A DNA stretch of 64,000 nucleotides, taken from NCBI RefSeq assembly GCF_040548735.1, contig NZ_JBEPSD010000002.1, forward strand, positions 1-64,000. Direction: 5' to 3'. The notes beneath the pieces are model-generated. The model had not been told where the DNA came from. It did not search any database and saw nothing but the letters and a program-made list of their open reading frames with translations. Numbering within the stretch: position 1 is the stretch's first letter; every line of letters starts with the position of its first letter. Position numbers and translations under genes: made by a program. This document shows positions 1 through 8,647 of this stretch, piece after piece. Origin of the DNA: Rhodanobacter soli (GTDB lineage: Bacteria > Pseudomonadota > Gammaproteobacteria > Xanthomonadales > Rhodanobacteraceae).

Positions 1-3000
1 GGCGCGATCAGCCAGAGCGGCGCATTGGCCGTGTCCGGCAGTAGCACGCTCAATGCAGGCAGCGGCGCGATCACACTGGCCAACACCGGCAACGATTTCA
101 CCGGCGCGGTGAGTCTGACCGGCGGCGCGACGCAGATCACCGACAAGAATGCGCTGACCTTGGGCGCGCTGGGCACGGGTGCGCTGACAGCCATCAGCAC
201 AGGTGCGCTGAACCTGGGCGGCGGCAACGTCGGTGGCAACCTGGCGGCGACCAGCAACAACGGCGCGATCAGCCAGAGCGGCGCATTGGCCGTGTCCGGC
301 AGTAGCACGCTCAATGCAGGCAGCGGCGCGATCACACTGGCCAACACCGGCAACGACTTCACCGGCGCGGTGAGCCTGACCGGCGGTACCACGCAGATCA
401 CCGATGCGAACGCGTTGACACTGGGCACGTTGGCTACGGGGGCGCTGACGGCCATCAGCCATGGCGCCTTGAACCTGGGCAGCGGCACGGTTGGCGGCAA
501 CCTGTCGGCGACCAGCAACAACGGCGCGATCAGCCAGGGCGGTGCGCTGGCCGTGACCGGCAGCAGCACGCTCAACGCGGGCAGCGCTGCGATCACGCTG
601 ACCAACACCGGTAACGACTTCGCCGGTACGGTGAACCTGGCCGGTGGCGCCACGCAGATCACCGATGCGAGCGCACTGACCCTGGGCACGCTGGGCACCG
701 GCGCTCTGACGGCGGTCAGCCATGGCGCGCTGAACCTGGGTAGCGGCACGGTCACCGGCAACTTGGCTGCCACCAGCAACAACGGTGCGATTGGCCAGAC
801 CGGTGCCTTGCACGTGACCGGCAGCAGCACGATCAACGCGGGCAGCGCGGCGATTGCGCTGACCAACGCCAGTAACGACTTCGGTGGTGCGGTGACGGCC
901 ACCGGTACCGGCGTGCAGATCACCGACGCCAACAATCTTGCCATTGCCGGCCTGGCCAATGGCGCCAATGGCGCGGTGAGCCTGATCGCCGGCGGGGTGC
1001 TGACCCTGCCGGCCGGTGCCATCGATACCGGTACCGCGAATCTGACCCTGGTCTCCAGCGGCGGGTCGTTGACCACGCCGGGTGCCTTGAGCGGCGCCAA
1101 TGTGTCGCTGGCCGGGCAGGGCGGCGTGACGTTGAACAGCAATGTGACTGCCGCGGGGACGCTGAACCTGGTGAGCGGCGCAGCCATCAGTCAGGGCGCA
1201 GGCATCATCACGGCCGGCACGTTGACGGGCAGCTCGGTGGGCAACACGACGCTCAACCGGGCCAACAAGATCGGCACGCTGGGCAGCTTCAGTGCGGCAA
1301 ACTTCAGCTTGGTCAATGCACAGGCATTGACGGTGAACGGCCCACTGACGACGACCGGCAACGCAGGGGACATCGACCTGGAGACGACCGGCGGCGCGCT
1401 GGTCGTGAATGCGAACCTTGCCGGAGATACCGTTGCGCTGACTTCAGCCGGCAACCTGGCGTTGTCGAAAAATCTCCAGGGCTCTACGGTAGCGCTGGTT
1501 TCCGGAGGCAGCATCAGTCAGGGCGGCGGCGTCATCACGGCGGCTACGCTGAGCGGCAGTGCCGTGGGCAGCACGACGCTGAACCAGGCGAACAAGGTGG
1601 CGGCGCTGGGTGCGTTCAGCAGCACGGGCTTCAGCTTCACCAACGGCCAGGCGTTGATGGTGAACGGCCCCCTCAACGGCGGCGCCAGCGTGGCGCTGAC
1701 GACGACCGCGGGCAACCTGGCCGTCAATGGCACGGTCAGTGGCACCACGACGACACTGAAATCGGCCGGCGCGATCAGCGAGGGTGCGGGTGGCAGCATT
1801 ACTGCCGCCACGCTGACCGGCCAGTCAGGTGGTGCGACTGCGCTGAACGGAGCCAACCACATTGGTGCCCTGGGCAGCTTCAACGCCGCGAACTTCGCCC
1901 TGACCAACGCACAGGGATTGACGGTAAGCGGTGCGGTCAATGGCGGCGCCAGCACCGCGCTGACGACGACCACGGGCGATCTGGCGATCAACGGCGCGGT
2001 CAGCGGCACCACGACCACGCTGAAGTCGGCCGGCGCGATCAGTGAGGGCGCGGGTGGCAATATTGTCGCTGGCACTCTGGTCGGTCAGTCGATCGGCGCG
2101 ACAGCGCTGAACGGGACGAACCATGTCGGCACGCTGGGCAACTTCAGCGCGGCGAATTTCGCCCTGACCAATGCGCAGGCATTGACGGTAAGCGGCCCGG
2201 TCAATGGCGGCGCCAGCACTGCACTGACGACGACCACAGGCGACCTGGCGATCAACGGCGCGGTCGTCGGCACGACGACCACGCTGCATTCCGCTGCCGC
2301 CATCACCGAAGGCGCCGGTGGCAGCATCACGGCAAACCTGCTGACCGGCCATTCGATCGGCAACGCCACGCTGGATGGCAATAACCACATCAACACCCTG
2401 GGCAGCTTCACGTCCGACTTCAGCCTGACCAATGCCCAGACGCTGACGGTCGTGGGTCCGCTCGATGGCGGCCCCAGCGTGGCGCTGACCACGACCGCCG
2501 GTGACCTGATAATCAATGGTGCGATCATCGGCACCACGACGACGTTGAAGTCGGCCGGTACGATCAGTCAGGGCGCAGCCGGCAGCATCACCGCCAGCAC
2601 GCTGACTGGCCAGTCGGGTGGGGCAACCGCGCTGAACGGACCCAACCACATCGGTACGCTGGGCAGCTTCACGGCAGCGGGCTTCGCTCTGACCAATGCC
2701 CAGGCATTGACGGTGGACGGTCCGGTCGCTGGCGGCTCGAGCACTACGCTGTCCACGACCGCCGGCGGCCTGACGATCAATGGTGCGGTGAGTGGCACGC
2801 AGACCACGCTGAATTCGGCCGGTGCGATCAGCGAAGGCTCCGGCGGCTTGATCACCGCGGCCACGTTGAGCGGAAGTGCTGCGAGCGGAACCACGCTGGG
2901 CAGCGCCACCCGTCGCGTCAACAACATGGTCGATACCCTCGGCAACTTCTCGTCGCCGGCCGGCTTCAGCATGACCAACAACAAGGCGCTGACGCTGGCG

Positions 3001-3507
3001 TCGGTGGCTGGCAGCGCGTTCACGGTGAATGCCGGCACCTCGGCGTTCTACCTGTCCGTGACCAACGGCGACCTGTTCCAGCTCGGCACCACGCCGGTGT
3101 ACAACGGCATGGGCACGTGGGGCTCGACGGGCCGCATGGGCACCGGTGCGGCGCCGATCTACGTGATCGGTACCGGCCTGCAGACGGTCGCCAATATCGG
3201 CATGCCGCCGGCCTACTTCTACGCCGTCGACAGCGGCGGCAACCTGCTGCCGCTGGGCGGCGGCCTGGCCGTCAACGTACCCACCGCATCGGGCGCGGGC
3301 AGTGCGCAGAACGGCAACCACGGCGATTCGTACGTCGACCCGAGCGTGATCACGGCAAACTACCGCTCCTATGGCATCGTGCCATCCGGCGTGCGCTTGC
3401 CGGCCGATCAGCAGGCCGGTTGCGATCCCGACCAGCCGGATCAGCTCGACTGCGAGGGCGGCGATACCGTAGGCATGGTACGCATGATGATGAACGTGCG
3501 CCGATGA
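1..3507 (+). CDS. Large repetitive secreted adhesin-like protein (3' part)
   Basis: The reading frame is already open at base 1, so the N-terminus lies outside the window; at least 1,168 codons are visible. Residues 1 to about 345 are four tandem units of 87 aa (261 bp; unit starts at bases 1, 262, 523 and 784) built on GAISQ-GALAV-GSSTLNAGS. Residues about 400-965 hold further units of 87-88 aa of a second type (TATLTGQS..ALNGANHIG..LGSF; period 264 bp, once 261). Gly, Ala, Thr, Ser and Asn dominate, as expected of a right-handed beta-helix passenger of the filamentous-haemagglutinin/large-exoprotein type. The last 170 residues are non-repetitive and acidic, and no autotransporter barrel is visible, so two-partner secretion is more likely than type Va. 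Function (adhesion or biofilm) is inferred from architecture. The stop overlaps the next gene by ATGA. Confidence 0.8.
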   Translation, partial: GAISQSGALAVSGSSTLNAGSGAITLANTGNDFTGAVSLTGGATQITDKNALTLGALGTGALTAISTGALNLGGGNVGGNLAATSNNGAISQSGALAVSGSSTLNAGSGAITLANTGNDFTGAVSLTGGTTQITDANALTLGTLATGALTAISHGALNLGSGTVGGNLSATSNNGAISQGGALAVTGSSTLNAGSAAITLTNTGNDFAGTVNLAGGATQITDASALTLGTLGTGALTAVSHGALNLGSGTVTGNLAATSNNGAIGQTGALHVTGSSTINAGSAAIALTNASNDFGGAVTATGTGVQITDANNLAIAGLANGANGAVSLIAGGVLTLPAGAIDTGTANLTLVSSGGSLTTPGALSGANVSLAGQGGVTLNSNVTAAGTLNLVSGAAISQGAGIITAGTLTGSSVGNTTLNRANKIGTLGSFSAANFSLVNAQALTVNGPLTTTGNAGDIDLETTGGALVVNANLAGDTVALTSAGNLALSKNLQGSTVALVSGGSISQGGGVITAATLSGSAVGSTTLNQANKVAALGAFSSTGFSFTNGQALMVNGPLNGGASVALTTTAGNLAVNGTVSGTTTTLKSAGAISEGAGGSITAATLTGQSGGATALNGANHIGALGSFNAANFALTNAQGLTVSGAVNGGASTALTTTTGDLAINGAVSGTTTTLKSAGAISEGAGGNIVAGTLVGQSIGATALNGTNHVGTLGNFSAANFALTNAQALTVSGPVNGGASTALTTTTGDLAINGAVVGTTTTLHSAAAITEGAGGSITANLLTGHSIGNATLDGNNHINTLGSFTSDFSLTNAQTLTVVGPLDGGPSVALTTTAGDLIINGAIIGTTTTLKSAGTISQGAAGSITASTLTGQSGGATALNGPNHIGTLGSFTAAGFALTNAQALTVDGPVAGGSSTTLSTTAGGLTINGAVSGTQTTLNSAGAISEGSGGLITAATLSGSAASGTTLGSATRRVNNMVDTLGNFSSPAGFSMTNNKALTLASVAGSAFTVNAGTSAFYLSVTNGDLFQLGTTPVYNGMGTWGSTGRMGTGAAPIYVIGTGLQTVANIGMPPAYFYAVDSGGNLLPLGGGLAVNVPTASGAGSAQNGNHGDSYVDPSVITANYRSYGIVPSGVRLPADQQAGCDPDQPDQLDCEGGDTVGMVRMMMNVRR

Positions 3508-4616
3508 GCATGCGCAGACTCGGTGCAAGCATCCTGTTCGGGCTGCTCGCGCCGGGCCTTGCCGGCTCGGCGGCAGCGCAGATTGCCCCGCGGCTGACCG
3601 GGACCACCGTCGTCGCCGAACTCGAGGTGGCCCAACACGAGTTGGCTGCCCGTGCAGTCGGCCTGCCGGCTTCCAGCCTCGGCGCCACCGGTGAACGTCT
3701 TGCCGGCATGGCCGATACGCTGCGCAAGACGCTCGGCGGGGATGCGGGCAAGCCGCTCGATATCCTCGACGCCAACGCCAAGGCGAGCGCTTATCGCGCC
3801 CATGCGGTGGTTCAGCGGATCAAGGCCTTCCTGGATGCGAGCAAGGGTTGCCTGGACGCCGATGCGAATGCGATGGCCGATGCGCTGGGCAGCACCGTTG
3901 CGCAGGTTGCCGCCGTGTCCGGCTCGGCCAAGCTGCCGCCGGTCATCGATGGCGTCGAGACGGCGGATCACCGGCCGCTGTTCGTGTTGCGCAACGGCAG
4001 CAAGGAGATGAGCTTCGCCCTGGTCGGCGCGAACCTGCTCGATGCGCAGTGCGAGGATCCCGCGATCACCGCGACCGATGCGCAGGGCCGGCGACAGGAA
4101 GTGCAACCCAGCGTGACCGGCATATCGCCGAATCGCATCGAACTGAAACTGGCCGGCGACGCCCGGCTCCAGTCGGGTAGCTACGTGCTGCACGTGGTGC
4201 CGAAGCACAAGGCGTTCCTGGTCGGTTGCAAGGCGCAACCGGAGGCCGTCGCTGCGGTGGAGGTGGCGCCTTCGGCCAAGGTATCGGTGAGCTACACGTT
4301 GACCGCCACATGCCGCGCGGGCAAGGGCGCCGACCAGGTCATGCCGCCGGTTGCAGGGACGATGCCGGATTTCACCGGCAACGGCACGGTCTCGCAGCAG
4401 GTCGACACGGCAAGCTGCACGGACCCGGTCAGTTACGCGATCAGTGCGAAGGCGATATTCGGCGACGGCCATGCCGTTTCGGTCGGGCCGATCAGCCAGA
4501 TCGCCTCGGCCGGCATTACGGCCGGGCTGCCGGGGGGGCTTTCACTGAGCTGGGACCCTTCGGTGCGCCAGTTGTTCGTGCGCCCCGGCGCGACCAGCTG
4601 CAAGGGCGTGTACTGA
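3504..4616 (+). CDS. Secreted hypothetical protein coupled to the adhesin
   Basis: A 370-aa protein whose ATG overlaps the adhesin stop codon (ATGA), so the two are probably translationally coupled. It starts with a clear Sec signal peptide (MSMRRLGASILFGLLAPG, then cleavage near SAAAQ). The mature part contains spaced single cysteines and Val/Thr/Ser-rich stretches suggestive of beta structure in the C-terminal two thirds. I recognise no family. It is not a TpsB/Omp85 transporter: it has no POTRA-like start and is too short. Given the coupling it may be a periplasmic or surface accessory of the adhesin. A longer in-frame ORF runs upstream but only overlaps adhesin coding sequence; the signal peptide fixes this start. 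Confidence 0.75.
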   Translation: MSMRRLGASILFGLLAPGLAGSAAAQIAPRLTGTTVVAELEVAQHELAARAVGLPASSLGATGERLAGMADTLRKTLGGDAGKPLDILDANAKASAYRAHAVVQRIKAFLDASKGCLDADANAMADALGSTVAQVAAVSGSAKLPPVIDGVETADHRPLFVLRNGSKEMSFALVGANLLDAQCEDPAITATDAQGRRQEVQPSVTGISPNRIELKLAGDARLQSGSYVLHVVPKHKAFLVGCKAQPEAVAAVEVAPSAKVSVSYTLTATCRAGKGADQVMPPVAGTMPDFTGNGTVSQQVDTASCTDPVSYAISAKAIFGDGHAVSVGPISQIASAGITAGLPGGLSLSWDPSVRQLFVRPGATSCKGVY

Positions 4617-4624
4617 GCCGTCAC

Positions 4625-4646
4625 TCCCGGGGCCATCGCCCCGGGA
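4625..4646. terminator. Hairpin between convergent genes
   Basis: A perfect 9-bp stem (TCCCGGGGC / GCCCCGGGA) with a 4-base loop lies 8 bases after the stop of the secreted protein and 12 bases before the stop of tssA, which converges on it. There is no T-run on either strand, so intrinsic termination may be weak; position and symmetry suggest a bidirectional terminator. Confidence 0.5.
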
Positions 4647-4658
4647 TGGCGAAGAGGC

Positions 4659-5693
4659 TTATTCGTCGGGTGTCCCGGAAACCACGCGCAGTTCCGAAAT
4701 GCCGCCGGGCGCGAGGTCCTTCAGCAGGTCCATGAAGTCCATGCCGACCAACCGTTGCGCACGACGCAACAGCAGCGGTACCGGGCTCGATGGTTCGTTG
4801 CGGGTGTAGTAATCGCACAGCTCGTCGATGCGCCGCATCACGTCCTGCGGGCCGGCAATCGCGCCATTGGAGGCACGCACACCGCCGCCTCCGCCGGTAC
4901 CCTCTTCACCGGCCTCGCCGTCTTCGGCGGAGCCTTCCGCCGGCAGGCGGCGCGCGAGCTGCGGTTCCAGAAACTTCTTCAGTTCATAGATTTCGCTGAG
5001 CAGGTTCTTGAAATCCGGCCCGGCCGTGCCGACCCGGTCGTTGAAAATGCCGTCGATCGCCTTGGCGTTTTCCAGTGACTGGCTGATGGCGGCGGTCACG
5101 GCCACCAGTTCGTCCTCGGCGCAATCCATGCAACAGGCTTCGATCTCGGTCAGGCTCGCCTGCGGCTCGCCTTCCGTGGCGGTGACTTTCAGCGTGCCAT
5201 TGGCGATGCGCAGGTCGCGCAAATCGAATCGGCCCAGGCGCGGCGATTGCACGAAAGGTGTCGTGCGGAAATATCCCAATACCCCCTGCAGGTCGCCAAG
5301 CGGAACCACCGAATTGACGCGCATGGTCGGGTCGTTGTCGTCTTCGGCATCCAGTTGCGGATGCACGCTGTCCCAGAAGTGTTCGAGCAGGCCGCGAATC
5401 AGGCTGAGGCCCGCGTTCCACCCGGGCATGCCGGACGTGCGCGTCCAGGCCGTGGTGAGGTGGACGGCGGCGCGCAGGTCCTTGGACCGTCCCAGTACGG
5501 CCCGGGCCAGTTCGGCGACCTTGTCCCAATCGGGTTCCTCGGCCGCCTTGACGCTGTCGCCAATGGCGCGTTCGGCCTTCGGTGCGGCGGCGCGTTCGAG
5601 TGCGAGAAACTCGGCGTCGTATTCCAGATCGTCGCCTGCCGGAGATTCATCTCCGATCGGTGCCAACAAAGACTCAAGATTATATTGCGCCAT
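4659..5693 (-). CDS. tssA: Type VI secretion protein TssA (ImpA family)
   Basis: A 344-aa protein beginning MAQYNLESLLAPIGDESPAG, the typical start of the ImpA N-terminal domain, followed by the conserved helical region (about residues 60-200, with W-x-x-G-L and FWDSVHPQLDAEDDNDP). A Gly/Glu-rich linker near residues 265-280 leads to a C-terminal helical domain. In type VI secretion TssA caps the growing sheath and contacts the baseplate and the TssK/TssM complex. Unusually, no other structural tss gene is adjacent: it is flanked by a secreted protein and small conserved genes. A GATAAT box (complement of 5727-5732) lies in an AT-rich stretch upstream and could be its -10. Family assignment is firm; whether it serves a complete system cannot be seen here. 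Confidence 0.88.
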   Translation of the reverse strand: MAQYNLESLLAPIGDESPAGDDLEYDAEFLALERAAAPKAERAIGDSVKAAEEPDWDKVAELARAVLGRSKDLRAAVHLTTAWTRTSGMPGWNAGLSLIRGLLEHFWDSVHPQLDAEDDNDPTMRVNSVVPLGDLQGVLGYFRTTPFVQSPRLGRFDLRDLRIANGTLKVTATEGEPQASLTEIEACCMDCAEDELVAVTAAISQSLENAKAIDGIFNDRVGTAGPDFKNLLSEIYELKKFLEPQLARRLPAEGSAEDGEAGEEGTGGGGGVRASNGAIAGPQDVMRRIDELCDYYTRNEPSSPVPLLLRRAQRLVGMDFMDLLKDLAPGGISELRVVSGTPDE

Positions 5694-5913
5694 GGTCTTG
5701 CACCGCCTTCCAGGTGGGATTCTTCCATTATCACAAATTATTCGCGCAAAACCAGTCGCCGGGTCCCTTTTTAATCGACATGGGACAACTGGCCATGGCG
5801 CCGGCCATGGATATGCTCATGCGATGAAACGCGCCGAATTTCGGCAGGCCGAGATAATCGGCTGCGGTAAAGCCAAGCCGCGGCCGTGTTCGGCGGGTGG
5901 CATGTCCCGGCGA

Positions 5914-6231
5914 TTATCCGGTTCGGCGCCGCCGCGACCGCTTCCAGCGGACCCAGCGCCGCTCCACCCAGAGCAGCGCCCGCCGCATCGGGCGACGCAG
6001 GAAGGGCAGGTCTTGCGCCAGCAGCAACAGGCCCAGCGGCAACATCCACATGCCAAGCAGGGGCAGGATGCTGAAAATCCCTCCTGCGATGAGTAGGAGT
6101 CCCACGGGAATGCGCACCCAGCGCGAGGAAGGCTCCCGCAGCCATCGGATGCTCCGGCTGACCCGTTTCGGCAGTTCCCGCTCGAACCGGTCGAGCTGGC
6201 GGTTCAGCCTTTCCTCGTCTTTGTCGATCAT
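5914..6231 (-). CDS. Small membrane protein, PGPGW-like
   Basis: A 105-aa protein. I chose the ATG at 6231 (MIDKDEERLNRQLDRFEREL), which gives a charged amphipathic N-terminal helix; an upstream ATG at 6279 would only add a poorly conserved extension. Two closely spaced hydrophobic segments follow (about residues 38-72, RIPVGLLLIAGGIFSILPLL, then MWMLPLGLLLLA) and a strongly basic tail (RRRRTG). This layout matches small inner-membrane proteins annotated as PGPGW-type transmembrane proteins in related bacteria. No enzymatic motif is visible and function is unknown. Confidence 0.6.
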   Translation of the reverse strand: MIDKDEERLNRQLDRFERELPKRVSRSIRWLREPSSRWVRIPVGLLLIAGGIFSILPLLGMWMLPLGLLLLAQDLPFLRRPMRRALLWVERRWVRWKRSRRRRTG

Positions 6232-6311
6232 GCCTTTCCAGTCAAGCGCACCCGCGAACACGCGCCATCCTATCGGCAAACCGGGTCAGGTGCGCCTGCG
6301 GGGAGACGGTC

Positions 6312-6590
6312 CTATTCATCTTCCGAAGCGGGCGATACGTAGTCCGGATCTTCCGAGTCGCGCGCGTGGCGGATGGCATCGCGCAGGCGCAGGTCCAGGT
6401 GGTCGAAGTCCAGGATGACCTTGTCGGAATGGACGGCTTTCACTGCCGAAAGCGGGATCACGAAATCGCCCGCGTTCTCGATGTAGACAAGCAACTCGGG
6501 CAGGCCGTGCCTGATCTCGCGGACCGAGCCGACGCCTTCGGCCCCGTCGGAGACGAATACCATGAAACCTTCGCTGATCTGATCGTGCAT
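6312..6590 (-). CDS. Conserved hypothetical protein, PRC-barrel-like
   Basis: A 92-aa acidic protein starting MHDQISEGFMVFVSDGAEGV. The ATG at 6590 has a GGGAG ribosome-binding site 8 bases upstream; a longer frame to 6707 starts with low-complexity basic sequence and is rejected. The pattern of short beta strands (FMVFVSDG..GVGSVREI...LLVYIENAGDFVIPLSAV) resembles small PRC-barrel-like conserved proteins, but I cannot name the family with certainty. The last residues are strongly acidic (DSEDPDYVSPASEDE). No operon partner is obvious. Confidence 0.6.
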   Translation of the reverse strand: MHDQISEGFMVFVSDGAEGVGSVREIRHGLPELLVYIENAGDFVIPLSAVKAVHSDKVILDFDHLDLRLRDAIRHARDSEDPDYVSPASEDE

Positions 6591-6958
6591 GATGCGATCT
6601 CCCTGCGACAACTGGGCGGGTTGGAGCTTCGCGTTGCGACGGCGTGAACAGCGGACAGCGCTGCGACCAGCCTTCGCCATGCGGGCTGCGGCGAATGATG
6701 GACACACCCGCCGTTTCGAAGCGGTGAAAACGCACAGGGTCGCGCTGCACCCGGCGACACCCGTGCCCTGGCGCCCAAGGATGCGGAAACGGCGGCTTCA
6801 AAGCGGCTCATTTCCGGCGCCGGGGCAGGGTGTGGAAGAATGGACATGCGTGCGGTTTCATCCGACGCGTGCCGTACGCGGATGAACGCGGCTGCGGCAA
6901 CATGACTGCAGCATGTACTCTTTGCGGCCAGCCCCGGCCGACCGACCGTCACCAGCGA
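6591..6958. other. Intergenic region upstream of dapD
   Basis: About 370 bases between the start of the small PRC-like gene and dapD. No ORF here has family resemblance or a good ribosome-binding site. It must hold the promoters for both divergent genes, but I cannot pick a convincing -10/-35 pair in this GC-rich DNA. Confidence 0.5.
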
Positions 6959-6967
6959 ATGAATCCC

Positions 6968-7795
6968 ATGCAAGCCATCGAAACCCTGATCGACGACGCC
7001 TTCGAGCGCCGCAACGCGCTGACCCAGGCCGAGATCGAAACCCATCTGCGGCCCGCCATCGACCAGGTGCTCGATCTGCTCGAATCCGGCGAGCGCCGTG
7101 TCGCCGAGCCGGATGGCCAGGGCGGCTGGAAGGTGAGCCAGTGGATCAAGAAGGCGGTGCTGCTGTACTTCCGCATCAATGACAACCGCGTGGTCGACGG
7201 CGGCCCGGCGCAGGCGTTCGACAAGGTGCCGCTGCGATTCGCCCACGGCAACGACGCCGAACTGCAGCAACTCGGCGCACGCGTGGTGCCCGGTGCGCTG
7301 GTGCGCCGTGGCGCGCACATCGCGAAGGATGCGGTGCTGATGCCCAGCTACGTCAACATCGGTGCCTACGTCGGTGCCGGCAGCATGATCGACACCTGGG
7401 CCACGGTGGGTTCCTGCGCGCAGATCGGCGCCGGCGTGCACCTGTCCGGCGGCGTCGGCATCGGCGGCGTGCTGGAGCCGCTGCAGGCCAATCCCACCAT
7501 CATCGAGGACAACTGCTTCATCGGCGCGCGCTCCGAAGTGGTCGAGGGCGTGGTGGTGGAAAAGGGCAGCGTGATCGGCATGGGTGTGTTCCTCGGTCAG
7601 TCCACCCGCATCTACAACCGCGCCACCGGCGAGGTCAGCTACGGCCGTGTGCCGGCCGGCAGCGTGGTGGTGGCCGGCAGCCTGCCGGCAAAGGACGGCA
7701 GCCACAGCCTGTACGCGGCGGTCATCGTCAAGCAGGTGGACGCGAAGACCCGCAGCAAGACCAGCATCAACGAACTGCTGCGGAGCGGCGAATGA
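6968..7795 (+). CDS. dapD: 2,3,4,5-tetrahydropyridine-2,6-dicarboxylate N-succinyltransferase
   Basis: DapD transfers succinyl from succinyl-CoA to tetrahydrodipicolinate in the succinylase branch of lysine/meso-diaminopimelate synthesis. The start [15 protein letters not shown] aligns with E. coli DapD (MQQLQNIIETAFERR) and gives 275 aa against 274 in E. coli; an in-frame ATG nine bases earlier (6959) is the alternative. An N-terminal helical domain ([20 protein letters not shown]) is followed by a left-handed beta-helix of hexapeptide repeats (about residues 100-230, including [19 protein letters not shown]). The stop overlaps the next gene by ATGA, and dapE lies 2 kb downstream on the same strand. 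Confidence 0.96.
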   Translation: MQAIETLIDDAFERRNALTQAEIETHLRPAIDQVLDLLESGERRVAEPDGQGGWKVSQWIKKAVLLYFRINDNRVVDGGPAQAFDKVPLRFAHGNDAELQQLGARVVPGALVRRGAHIAKDAVLMPSYVNIGAYVGAGSMIDTWATVGSCAQIGAGVHLSGGVGIGGVLEPLQANPTIIEDNCFIGARSEVVEGVVVEKGSVIGMGVFLGQSTRIYNRATGEVSYGRVPAGSVVVAGSLPAKDGSHSLYAAVIVKQVDAKTRSKTSINELLRSGE

Positions 7796-8148
7796 ATCCT
7801 GTCGTGTATGGACTGCCGAATTGCGACACCTGCAAGAAGGCACGCAACTGGCTCGCCCGCTTCGAGGTGGCGCACGACTTCGTCGACTACCGCGCCAACC
7901 CGGTACCGGCGGCGACGCTGAAGGACTGGGCGGCGCAGCTCGGCGGCTGGGAAAAACTGGTGAACAAGTCGTCCACCACCTGGCGCAACCTGTTGCCGCA
8001 GCGCAAGAACCCGGGCAGCGATCCGGAGTGGACCTTGCTGCTGAAGGAATACCCCGCGCTGATCCGCCGCCCGGTCGTGGTACAGCCCGATGGCACGGTG
8101 AGTGTGGGCTTCACCGACAACGGCTTCAAGAAACTGTTCGGCCGCTGA
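7792..8148 (+). CDS. ArsC/Spx family thioredoxin-fold protein (YffB-like)
   Basis: A 118-aa protein with N-terminal thioredoxin-like strand [17 protein letters not shown], carrying a C-x-x-C redox pair (C11, C14) in place of the single-Cys active site of true arsenate reductases. The C-terminal part has [16 protein letters not shown], typical of the Spx/MgsR-YffB branch. Such genes are often annotated arsenate reductase, but YffB-like members are probably glutathione-dependent thiol reductases. It overlaps dapD by ATGA and sits in the dapD-dapE cluster, an arrangement I know from Xanthomonadales. Substrate unknown; arsenate reduction is not supported by context. Confidence 0.88.
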   Translation: MNPVVYGLPNCDTCKKARNWLARFEVAHDFVDYRANPVPAATLKDWAAQLGGWEKLVNKSSTTWRNLLPQRKNPGSDPEWTLLLKEYPALIRRPVVVQPDGTVSVGFTDNGFKKLFGR

Positions 8149-8149
8149 G

Positions 8150-8647
8150 ATGTCGACGCGCCTTTCGAAGATCCTGCTGACGGCGACGATCGCGCTGTGG
8201 CTGGCGCTGGTCGCGTTCGGCAACATCACCGACTACGGCAGCAACCTGGTCTTCGTGCAGCACGTGCTGGCGATGGACTCGATCTTTCCCGACGCCGGCA
8301 TCCATTACCGCGCGATCCACGCGCCGCTGCTGCAACACGCCGCCTACGTGCTGATCATCGCCGTCGAGACGCTGGCCGCGGTGCTGTGCGGAGCGGGTGC
8401 CTGGCGCATGTGGCGTGCGCGTCGTGCGCCTGCGGCGACGTTCCGTCGCGCCGGGCGGCTCGCCGTGGCCGGGCTGACGGTCGGCGTGCTGTTGTGGCTG
8501 GGCGGCTTCATGGCGATTGGCGGTGAATGGTTCGGCATGTGGATGTCCACGCAGTGGAACGGCCTGGCCAGCGCCTTCCGCTTCGTGGTGGTGCTGCTGG
8601 CCGCACTGATCTGCCTGGGACAGCGCGACGACGAACTCGATGATTGA
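8150..8647 (+). CDS. DUF2165 family membrane protein
   Basis: A 165-aa integral membrane protein starting MSTRLSKILLTATIALW one base after the preceding stop. Four hydrophobic segments are visible (about residues 8-26, 60-84, 103-124 and 139-158). The motif GNITDYGSNLVFVQHVLAMD, followed by HYRAI, marks the DUF2165 family (predicted small integral membrane protein, function unknown). It overlaps the next gene by 8 bases, so it belongs to the same transcription unit as the dap-cluster genes. Confidence 0.82.
   Translation: MSTRLSKILLTATIALWLALVAFGNITDYGSNLVFVQHVLAMDSIFPDAGIHYRAIHAPLLQHAAYVLIIAVETLAAVLCGAGAWRMWRARRAPAATFRRAGRLAVAGLTVGVLLWLGGFMAIGGEWFGMWMSTQWNGLASAFRFVVVLLAALICLGQRDDELDD

Noticed and set aside
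1-3000. Tandem repeats as a CRISPR array
   Set aside because: Units are 261-264 bp, in frame and coding, with no spacer structure.
1825-3528. 567-aa minus-strand ORF across the adhesin gene
   Set aside because: Arg/Gln/Ala-rich shadow of a repetitive high-GC gene; no family motif, no ribosome-binding site, and the plus-strand frame is clearly coding.
7792-8148. Calling the ArsC-family gene an arsenate reductase
   Set aside because: It has the C-x-x-C of the Spx/YffB branch and no ars genes nearby.
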